DNA from: Sphingobacteriaceae bacterium
GTDB lineage: Bacteria; Bacteroidota; Bacteroidia; Sphingobacteriales; Sphingobacteriaceae
DNA length: 7,677 nt
NCBI GenBank assembly: GCA_947460275.1
Contig: CANHHZ010000094.1
Coordinates: 1 to 7,677, forward strand
Direction of reading: 5' to 3'
Part shown: positions 1 through 4,958 of the stretch, piece by piece
Layout: every line of letters starts with the position of its first letter
Numbering within the stretch: position 1 is the first letter of the stretch
Made by a program: the position numbers and the translations under genes
Notes under the pieces: generated by a model
Seen by the model: the letters and a program-made list of their open reading frames with translations, nothing else
Told to the model about the DNA's origin: nothing
Databases searched by the model: none

Positions 1-121
1 CTTTGTCTATAACTTCTTCTACAAAAGTGTTCCACTGATTGCACGAGGGGCACTTGCCCAACCATTTTGCCGATTCGTATCCGCAACTCTGACAAAAATA
101 TGCCGATTTTGTTTTAGCCAA
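1..121 (-). CDS. radA: DNA repair protein RadA, N-terminal 40 codons (partial)
   Basis: RadA (Sms) is a RecA-like ATPase/helicase that promotes branch migration in recombinational repair. Only the N-terminus is in the window, and the rest lies beyond the left edge. The visible 40 residues hold the diagnostic four-cysteine zinc finger: C10-x2-C13, then KWLGKCPSC supplying C24 and C27, followed by NQWNTFVEE, the standard RadA opening. The ATPase and Lon-like domains are not visible. The start is TTG at 121-119. An in-frame TAA lies seven codons upstream, there is no ATG in the visible frame, and TTG places MAKTKSAYFC exactly where RadA proteins begin. There is no Shine-Dalgarno sequence, as usual in this phylum. 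It is transcribed in the same direction as rng but separated from it by a terminator, so it probably has its own promoter. Identity is near certain; the TTG start is an inference. Confidence 0.93.
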   Translation of the reverse strand, partial: MAKTKSAYFCQSCGYESAKWLGKCPSCNQWNTFVEEVIDK

Positions 122-164
122 TTGAGTAAGTTTTTGTGTTTACGAATTTAGATTTTATTGTCCA

Positions 165-194
165 TAAAATTACCACAAGTTTTAAACAAACAAA
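165..194 (-). promoter_or_regulatory. Candidate radA promoter (Bacteroidota sigma-A type)
   Basis: On the minus strand TAATTTTA (172-165) matches the -7 consensus TAnnTTTG in all fixed positions but the last. A TTTG (194-191) lies 18 bp upstream, close to the usual 19-21 bp spacing of the -33 box. It would start transcription near 161, giving a leader of about 40 nt. The TTTG overlaps a stem arm of the preceding terminator. The match is weak in AT-rich DNA, but some promoter is needed here because a terminator lies directly upstream. Confidence 0.3.
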
Positions 195-227
195 GCCCGG
201 CTTCGATTAAGAAACCAGGCTTTGTTT
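188..227 (-). terminator. Rho-independent terminator after rng
   Basis: Arms 188-200 (AAACAAAGCCCGG) and 215-227 (CCAGGCTTTGTTT) form a 13-bp stem with a 14-nt loop. The one non-Watson-Crick position (198/217) is C-A in plus-strand RNA but a G-U wobble in minus-strand RNA, so the stem is complete only for minus transcripts. The minus-strand 3' side runs into TTTGTTTGTTTAAAA, a U-rich tail. It fits as the terminator of rng, 54 bp beyond the rng stop. Confidence 0.8.
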
Positions 228-242
228 AATTAACTCCCACTT

Positions 243-280
243 CAAAAGTCTCCTTTAGGGGATTTAGGGTTGGGATGGGC
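243..280 (-). repeat. CCCTAAA-type intergenic repeat downstream of rng
   Basis: On the minus strand this segment reads ACCCTAAAT then CCCCTAAAG, two near-identical 9-nt units, followed by GAGACTTTT. Sequences of the form CCCCTAAATCCCCTAAAGGG occur, from memory, as dispersed intergenic repeats in Pedobacter- and Flavobacterium-type genomes, usually just after genes. Only one copy is present in this window, so dispersal cannot be shown here. It lies between the rng stop and its terminator and would be part of the rng 3' untranslated region. Confidence 0.4.
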
Positions 281-1831
281 TTACAATTTTATTTCTTCGT
301 CTTTTGACGACAAAAAATGAAACTCCGTTAAGTGATAAGAATTTACCGCTTTTATTTTAATACGTTGACCAAACTTGAAGAACCATTTCCATTGTAAAGA
401 AAACAATCCTTTTTTAATGAAAGCTTCAATGTAAGGATGCACACAAAGCGTAATATTTTTCTCGTTTTGTTCTTGTAAAATATAAGTTAGGTTGCTTTCA
501 ATATCGTCCATTAAAACGATACTTGCTTTGATTTCGCCTGTTCCATCGCATGTTGGGCATTTTTCTACCGTTACAATGTTCATTTCGGGCCTTACACGCT
601 GACGTGTAATTTGTACCAAACCAAATTTGCTTGGTGGCAAAATGGTATGTTTGGCACGGTCTAAAAGCATCAGTTCACGCAAGTAATCAAAAAGTATTTT
701 ACGGTTGGCAGCTTTGTGCATATCTATAAAATCGATAACCACAATGCCTCCCATATCTCTTAATCTTAATTGGCGAGCAATTTCTTTAGCAGCTTCTCTA
801 TTTACTTGAAGTGCATTTTCTTCCTGATTTTCTTTACTTGCCGTTCTATTTCCGCTGTTTACATCAATTACGTGCAAAGCTTCGGTGTGTTCTACCACCA
901 AATAAGCACCTCCAGCAAGATTTACTGTTTTACCAAAAGCACCTTTAATTTGTTTTTCGACACCAAAATGTTCAAAAATAGGTTCTTTGTGCTTGTAGTG
1001 TTTTACAATTTTCTCCATGTCGGGAGAAATTTCGTGCACATACGAACGAATATCTTCAAATAATTGAGGGTCGTTTACGTAAACGTTGGCAAAATCGGCG
1101 TTTAAAATGTCTCTAATAAGTGTAGATGAACGATCCATCTCGCCCCAAACACGTTTAGAAGGCTCTGCATCAGGTAATTTTTTAATAAAATTTTCCCATT
1201 TGGATACAGAATCTAATAAGTCTTTTTGTAATTCAGCTACGCCTTTTCCTTCAGATACCGTTCTAATAATTACGCCAAAATTTTTGGGCTTAATACTTTC
1301 GATAATTTTTTTTAGTCGATTACGTTCGGTATTACTCCTAATCTTTTTAGAGATTGATATCACGTTAGAGAAAGGCACTAAAACGATGTACCTTCCTGCA
1401 ATAGAAAGATCGGCGCTTAGTCGCGGCCCTTTAGTTGAGATAGGTTCTTTAGCAATTTGAACAGGAATGATCAAATTTTTGCTGACAATTTCGGATATTT
1501 TTCCCGCTTTATTGATGTCGGCCTCTAATTTAAAATTATCTAATAAAGTGCCATTAACTGTGCCATTACGCTTAATTTTTGTGAGCTTTATCAAAGACTG
1601 TACTTGTGGGCCTAAATCAAAGTAATGCAAAAAAGCATCCTTTTCGTAGCCAACATCAACAAAAGCAGCATTTAGGCCAGGCATAATTTTTTTTATGCGA
1701 CCTAAATAAATATCGCCTACGGCGTAATTATTGTTAATGCGTTCCTTGTGGATCTCAACAAGATGTTTGTCTTCAATTAAAGCTATGGTTACTCCCGTAG
1801 GAGTTGAATCTATAATTAATTCCTTTACCAA
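281..1831 (-). CDS. rng: Ribonuclease G (Rne/Rng family endoribonuclease)
   Basis: RNase E/G endonucleases cut single-stranded AU-rich RNA, with a preference for 5'-monophosphate ends, in rRNA maturation and mRNA decay. The protein has 516 residues against 489 in E. coli RNase G. The S1 domain (about 37-130) includes VGDIYLGRIKKIMPGLNAAF and an insertion around 78-107 rich in Lys, Asn and Thr. The DNase I-like catalytic domain carries the two metal-binding aspartates, D323 in HVIDVNSGN and D367 in VVIDFIDM (matching D303 and D346 of E. coli RNase E). The zinc-link motif CPTCDGTG (C425, C428) supports the dimer. There is no long C-terminal scaffold tail, so it is G-like rather than E-like. The start is TTG (1831-1829): a TAG stands two codons upstream, and the next Met (M50) lies inside the S1 domain. 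A terminator-like hairpin precedes it, and no clear promoter is visible. Confidence 0.96.
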   Translation of the reverse strand: MVKELIIDSTPTGVTIALIEDKHLVEIHKERINNNYAVGDIYLGRIKKIMPGLNAAFVDVGYEKDAFLHYFDLGPQVQSLIKLTKIKRNGTVNGTLLDNFKLEADINKAGKISEIVSKNLIIPVQIAKEPISTKGPRLSADLSIAGRYIVLVPFSNVISISKKIRSNTERNRLKKIIESIKPKNFGVIIRTVSEGKGVAELQKDLLDSVSKWENFIKKLPDAEPSKRVWGEMDRSSTLIRDILNADFANVYVNDPQLFEDIRSYVHEISPDMEKIVKHYKHKEPIFEHFGVEKQIKGAFGKTVNLAGGAYLVVEHTEALHVIDVNSGNRTASKENQEENALQVNREAAKEIARQLRLRDMGGIVVIDFIDMHKAANRKILFDYLRELMLLDRAKHTILPPSKFGLVQITRQRVRPEMNIVTVEKCPTCDGTGEIKASIVLMDDIESNLTYILQEQNEKNITLCVHPYIEAFIKKGLFSLQWKWFFKFGQRIKIKAVNSYHLTEFHFLSSKDEEIKL

Positions 1832-1891
1832 AAGCTACAGATTTTAAAGCAATTTAATGCTCTATTACACATGGACTAAAAAATAATGAAT

Positions 1892-1933
1892 CCAAAAACA
1901 AATGCCTAATATAAATTGAGCATTTGTTTTTGG
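1892..1933 (-). terminator. Perfect 14-bp hairpin between the COX24-type peptide and rng
   Basis: Arms 1892-1905 (CCAAAAACAAATGC) and 1920-1933 (GCATTTGTTTTTGG) are exact reverse complements around a 14-nt loop. Minus-strand RNA continues as ATTCATTATTTTTTAG, so the U-run begins several bases after the stem. It most likely ends, or partly ends, the HU-TPR-peptide transcript. The stem is AT-rich, so some read-through into rng, 60 bp further on, is possible. Confidence 0.7.
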
Positions 1934-1951
1934 CTTGTACACTAAGAAAAA

Positions 1952-2041
1952 TTATTTTTTCTTGTGTCTATTTTTTCTTAAACGTTTTTTACGTTTGTGG
2001 GTGGCCATTTTATGTCTTTTTCTTTTTTTACCGCTTGGCAT
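1952..2041 (-). CDS. AURKAIP1/COX24-domain small basic protein, 29 aa
   Basis: This is a 29-codon gene with an ATG start and TAA stop. The peptide begins MPSGKKRKRHKMATHK and ends NRHKKK. Eleven Lys, six Arg and three His make up 20 of 29 residues, and there is no acidic residue. The pattern KRHKMxxHKRKKRLRKNR matches the short AURKAIP1/COX24 C-terminal domain, known from the mitochondrial small-subunit protein mS38 (yeast Cox24) and from very short proteins conserved in Bacteroidota. A role on the ribosome or bound to RNA is inferred from that family and from the charge; the sequence itself does not prove it. The gene starts 30 bp after the TPR gene stop with no promoter visible between them, so it is probably the last gene of the HU-TPR transcript. 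It is followed by a hairpin terminator. The AT-rich upstream stretch without a Shine-Dalgarno sequence is usual for this phylum. Confidence 0.88.
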   Translation of the reverse strand: MPSGKKRKRHKMATHKRKKRLRKNRHKKK

Positions 2042-2071
2042 AATTTTAAAATTTAAATGTTTTTAATTAAT

Positions 2072-2935
2072 TTATTTATTAACGTTTACTTTCAGCTCAG
2101 CTATTTTTTTATCAATAAATTTAGATAAAGTTGGGTTTGCTGCTAATTTTTTACTGCTTAAATAAGCGTCTATTGCTTCTGTGTTTTTGCCTAAACTTTC
2201 GTATGCTGTTGCTAAATAAAAGTAAGCATCAGGTGTAGCTTTAATGTTGCTAATAATTTCTTTAAAACGAATTATCGCTTTGTCAAACTGACCAGATTTA
2301 ATCGCAAACATAGCTAAATTCATGTTAGCTTTTAAGTTTTTCGGATCTTTTTTTACCACATCCAATAACATGCCTATACCCTGCATTGGGGCGCCCATAC
2401 CATTTACAATGGTAATGCCTAATCCTGTTTTAGCGTCTAAGCTTGTGCTGTCAATGGCCAAAGCCTTGGTGAATGCTACATTTGCTTTTTGCAACAGGAT
2501 AGGTTTTATGGAAGCACTATCTTGCGTGTTTTCAAATGACTTTAAAAGGCGTCCACCAGCGTTTAACCAATTGATTAAGGTAGGTTCGGCGTTAGCTACA
2601 ACTTCTAAATACAAGGCGCTAGGTGTAGCCTGCTCCACATCGTCCCATTTTTGGGCAAGCTGTTTTGCGTTTGCAATTTTATCGCTTCCAGTAGCACTTT
2701 TATAAGTGTTTTCTAAAGCCGTAATATCTTTTGCAAAGGCAACACTAACTAAGTTTTTAGCAGTTGCAGAAACTTCTTCAAGACTAGCTGTTTCGGTTGT
2801 TTGAGTCGGCATTTGCGCCGTCTCTTCCTTTTTAGGAACAACTAAACCTTTAATCTCACGAGTAAACAAAAATCCAACAAGCAATACTATTGCAGTAATA
2901 ACGAGTGCTTGTTTTGTGCGGATATTGTTTCCCAT
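2072..2935 (-). CDS. Membrane-anchored tetratricopeptide-repeat protein
   Basis: The protein has 287 residues and no specific function that I can assign. Residues 9-24 (QALVITAIVLLVGFLF) form one hydrophobic segment after a short positively charged start, best read as an uncleaved signal anchor. There is no lipobox cysteine. A Thr/Glu/Gln-rich linker (about 36-55) follows, then an alpha-helical region. TPR-like units lie near 147-166, 168-200, 201-234 and 235-268; the clearest are NLKANMNLAMFAIKSGQFDK and DAYFYLATAYESLGKNTEAI. Such proteins usually act as protein-binding scaffolds, here probably at the inner membrane with the repeats in the periplasm, although flanking charges do not settle the orientation. 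ATG 2935-2933 lies 7 bp after the HU stop, indicating co-transcription with HU, and the gene is followed by the 29-residue peptide gene. The link with a nucleoid protein has no obvious functional explanation. Confidence 0.85.
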   Translation of the reverse strand: MGNNIRTKQALVITAIVLLVGFLFTREIKGLVVPKKEETAQMPTQTTETASLEEVSATAKNLVSVAFAKDITALENTYKSATGSDKIANAKQLAQKWDDVEQATPSALYLEVVANAEPTLINWLNAGGRLLKSFENTQDSASIKPILLQKANVAFTKALAIDSTSLDAKTGLGITIVNGMGAPMQGIGMLLDVVKKDPKNLKANMNLAMFAIKSGQFDKAIIRFKEIISNIKATPDAYFYLATAYESLGKNTEAIDAYLSSKKLAANPTLSKFIDKKIAELKVNVNK

Positions 2936-2942
2936 TTTTTTA

Positions 2943-3233
2943 CTAAGCTTTTTTAGTGTTGTTTTTTACTTTATCTATAAAAATTTTTGCAGGTTTAAAG
3001 CTTGGCACAAAATGTTCTGGGATAATAATCGCAGTATTTTTCGAAATATTTCTAGCAGTTTTTTGGGCTCTCTTTTTTACAACGAAACTACCAAAGCCTC
3101 TTACGTAAACATTTTCTCCATCAATCATGCTGTTTTTGATTACTTTGAAGAATGCCTCAACCGTTTCTTGCACGTCTACTTTCTCAATTCCTGTTTTTGT
3201 TGATATTTCTGAAATAATATCTGCCTTAGTCAT
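2943..3233 (-). CDS. HU/IHF-family nucleoid DNA-binding protein
   Basis: HU-family proteins are small dimers that bend and compact DNA. The 96-residue product has the full family layout: an N-terminal helical dimerisation part (TKADIISEISTKTGIEKVDV), the turn RGFGSFVVKKR (45-55), the arm with QKTARN (57-62), and FKPAKIF (79-85) near the C-terminus. At the arm tip the usual R-N-P is R61-N62-I63, so the proline that normally wedges between base pairs is isoleucine. From memory this form is common in Bacteroidota HU proteins. It could be called HU or an IHF-beta-like subunit, and sequence alone does not decide, so no gene symbol is given. ATG 3233 fits the family start. An exact TACTTTTG box lies about 50 bp upstream, and the gene leads a cluster with the TPR protein and the 29-residue peptide. 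Confidence 0.95.
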   Translation of the reverse strand: MTKADIISEISTKTGIEKVDVQETVEAFFKVIKNSMIDGENVYVRGFGSFVVKKRAQKTARNISKNTAIIIPEHFVPSFKPAKIFIDKVKNNTKKA

Positions 3234-3283
3234 ATTTTCTTTTATTATGTTTTTGTGTTAGTATTATCACTGTTTTGGGGATG

Positions 3284-3315
3284 CAAAAGTACTGCTTTTT
3301 AATGAGATAGGGAAA
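3284..3315 (-). promoter_or_regulatory. Promoter of the HU-TPR-peptide operon
   Basis: On the minus strand TACTTTTG (3291-3284) is an exact match to the Bacteroidota -7 consensus TAnnTTTG. TTTC (3315-3312), three of four bases of the -33 TTTG, lies 20 bp upstream, within the usual spacing. Transcription should start near 3280, giving a leader of about 47 nt before the HU ATG. The leader is A-rich and has no Shine-Dalgarno sequence. Confidence 0.7.
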
Positions 3316-3329
3316 TAAATGTTAATTTT

Positions 3330-3348
3330 ATTTGTAATGCATTTGTAA
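3330..3348. repeat. Short direct repeat in the HU/mutY divergent region
   Basis: ATTTGTAA occurs at 3330-3337 and again at 3341-3348, a period of 11 bp, so both copies face the same side of the helix. They lie upstream of the candidate promoters of both divergent genes. This could be a regulator site or chance in AT-rich DNA, and no known operator is recognised. Confidence 0.25.
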
Positions 3349-3362
3349 CAGAAGTGCAAACG

Positions 3363-3395
3363 TTGCTAAAATGATATTTTTTGGTTGTACTTTTG
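3363..3395 (+). promoter_or_regulatory. Promoter of mutY-ssb, placing the start site at the mutY ATG
   Basis: TACTTTTG (3388-3395) is an exact copy of the TAnnTTTG -7 box on the plus strand. A TTG (3363-3365) lies 22 bp upstream, slightly wider than the usual 19-21 bp. Counting from known Bacteroidota promoters, transcription should begin near 3399-3402, at or next to the ATG at 3401. This argues against the alternative upstream ATG at 3371 and suggests a leaderless or nearly leaderless mRNA. Confidence 0.55.
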
Positions 3396-3400
3396 GAAGA

Positions 3401-4459
3401 ATGAGCTTTCAATCGGAGATTATAAATTGGTACCAAAATAACAAGCGTGATTTGCCATGGCGCCATACAACCAATGCATACATAATTTGGCTCTCGGAAA
3501 TTATCTTACAACAAACTAGGGTAGAACAGGGTTTACCTTATTTTAACAGGTTTTTAGAGCACTACCCAACCGTAAGCGATTTTGCCAACGCTTCAGAAAC
3601 TGAAGTTTTAAAACTTTGGCAAGGATTAGGCTATTATTCTCGTGGTCGAAATATGCTTTTTACTGCAAAACAAGTGATGCTGTTGCATCATGGTATTTTT
3701 CCTGTAGCGTATAACGCATTGATCAAGCTAAAAGGTATTGGTAGTTATACTGCTGCGGCTATTTCGTCATTTTCTAACAATGAGGCTAAAGCTGTTTTAG
3801 ATGGAAATGTTTTTAGGGTATTGGCACGTTATTTTGGTGTGGCGGAAGCTATCAATACTACACAAGGTCAAAAACAGTTCGAAGGTCTTGCGCAGCAACT
3901 TATCGAAAACCAAACCCCATCAGTCTATAATCAAGCTATTATGGAGTTTGGTGCACTACAGTGTAAGCCAAAATCTCCGCTTTGCGCAAATTGCCCCTTG
4001 CAGGTGGGTTGTTATGCTTTTAAAAATAACAAAGTTGAAGTATTGCCGCTCAAACTAAAAAAAGTAAAAGTGAGAGAAAGGTGGTTCAATTATTTTGTTG
4101 GAATTGATGAAGACTACATTTTAACTAAACAGCGTTTACCAGGAGATATTTGGCAGCAACTTTACGATTTTCCATTAATTGAGAGCGAGAAAGAAGAAAC
4201 ACTAGACGACAAGTTATTTTTAAATCACGTCAGATTGAGTTTTGGGTCCCAAGTAAGTATTACCAAGCTTTATCAAAAAAAACATTTACTTACCCATCAA
4301 ATTATATATGTACAATTTTTTGCTTTACATAATTATATGATTAACTTTAATTTACATAAAGAAATACAATCGATTTTGATAGAGGATTTTAGGCAGTTGC
4401 CGCATCCAAAAATCATTAGCGAATTTGTAGAAACATATGTAAACCCTAATCAAATATAA
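3401..4459 (+). CDS. mutY: Adenine DNA glycosylase MutY (A/G-specific)
   Basis: MutY removes adenine mispaired with 8-oxoguanine, preventing G:C to T:A mutations. The 352-residue product has all the expected parts. The catalytic Glu is E33 in WLSEIILQQTRV. The helix-hairpin-helix is LKGIGSYTAAAI (about 110-121), and the catalytic Asp is D134 in VLDGNVFRV. The [4Fe-4S] cluster cysteines are C188-x6-C195-x2-C198-x5-C204. A NUDIX-like C-terminal domain (about 225-350) reads 8-oxoG; its FSH-type contact loop is L297-T298-H299. The chosen start is ATG 3401, giving MSFQSEIINWYQNNKRDLPWR, where the family begins. An ATG at 3371 is in frame, but its ten extra residues (MIFFGCTFGR) look unlike MutY and are encoded across the probable promoter. 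The stop lies 2 bp before ssb, so the two are co-transcribed. Confidence 0.96.
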   Translation: MSFQSEIINWYQNNKRDLPWRHTTNAYIIWLSEIILQQTRVEQGLPYFNRFLEHYPTVSDFANASETEVLKLWQGLGYYSRGRNMLFTAKQVMLLHHGIFPVAYNALIKLKGIGSYTAAAISSFSNNEAKAVLDGNVFRVLARYFGVAEAINTTQGQKQFEGLAQQLIENQTPSVYNQAIMEFGALQCKPKSPLCANCPLQVGCYAFKNNKVEVLPLKLKKVKVRERWFNYFVGIDEDYILTKQRLPGDIWQQLYDFPLIESEKEETLDDKLFLNHVRLSFGSQVSITKLYQKKHLLTHQIIYVQFFALHNYMINFNLHKEIQSILIEDFRQLPHPKIISEFVETYVNPNQI

Positions 4460-4461
4460 AT

Positions 4462-4884
4462 ATGTCTGGTATTAACAAAGTTATTTTGGTGGGACATTTG
4501 GGTAAAGACCCCGAAGTTCGACATTTAGACGGCGGCGTAACCGTTGCGAGTTTTCCATTGGCTACTTCAGAAACCTATAACAAAGATGGTAAGCGTGTAG
4601 AGCAAACCGAATGGCACAACATTGTGCTTTGGCGAGGTTTGGCCGAAGTAGCGTCAAAATATTTACAAAAAGGCAAGCTGGTGTATATAGAGGGCAAGTT
4701 GCGCACCCGTTCTTTTGAAGATAAAGAGCGTGTTAAACGATACGTAACAGAGGTGGTGGCCGAAAACTTTACCATGCTAGGCAGAAAAAGCGATTTTGAA
4801 AATACCCCTGTAAGTACAGGAACCCCAAAAAGTGAAGATGACTTTATCAGCCCTGTTGATGAAACTGGCGAATTGCCATTTTAA
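4462..4884 (+). CDS. ssb: Single-stranded DNA-binding protein SSB
   Basis: SSB coats single-stranded DNA in replication, repair and recombination and recruits partners through its C-terminal tip. The 140-residue protein opens with the OB fold (about 1-108): MSGINKVILVGHLGKDPEVR, then TEWHNIVLWRGLAEVASKYL with W51 at the position of E. coli W54, and LVYIEGKLRTR. A short flexible linker (about 109-130) leads to an acidic tip, PVDETGELPF. This keeps the final Pro-Phe needed for partner binding but is less acidic than the E. coli DDDIPF. The length is shorter than E. coli SSB (178) because of the short linker. ATG 4462 is 2 bp after the mutY stop, which ties expression to mutY, and a terminator follows. 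In many gliding Bacteroidota gld genes follow ssb; here convergent glmS does. Confidence 0.96.
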   Translation: MSGINKVILVGHLGKDPEVRHLDGGVTVASFPLATSETYNKDGKRVEQTEWHNIVLWRGLAEVASKYLQKGKLVYIEGKLRTRSFEDKERVKRYVTEVVAENFTMLGRKSDFENTPVSTGTPKSEDDFISPVDETGELPF

Positions 4885-4902
4885 AGAGACAAAATTTAAA
4901 AT

Positions 4903-4936
4903 AAAAACCGTCGGTTTATCTTTTCCGTCGGTTTTT
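4903..4936. terminator. Bidirectional terminator between ssb and glmS
   Basis: Arms 4903-4914 (AAAAACCGTCGG) and 4925-4936 (CCGTCGGTTTTT) pair over 12 positions with one central mismatch (4911/4928) and a 10-nt loop. On the plus strand the stem runs into TTTTTTGTTTTTG; on the minus strand into TTTTTATTTTAAATTTTG. It can therefore end both ssb and the convergent glmS. The plus direction has the better U-run. Confidence 0.85.
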
Positions 4937-4958
4937 TGTTTTTGAGCTCTTTTATACT

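Noticed and set aside
2322..2705. 127-codon plus-strand open frame opposite the TPR gene
   Set aside because: It is antisense to a convincing gene, with no promoter box and no family resemblance. Similar antisense frames at 770-1063, 1086-1460 and 2916-3203 were rejected for the same reason.
3371..3400. Upstream in-frame ATG extending MutY by ten residues
   Set aside because: The extra residues (MIFFGCTFGR) do not resemble MutY, and the stretch contains an exact TACTTTTG promoter box, so it is likely not transcribed as coding sequence.
4908..4931. Direct repeat CCGTCGGTTT occurring twice after ssb
   Set aside because: It is explained as the two arms of the bidirectional terminator, whose arms are near-palindromic and so also look like direct repeats.
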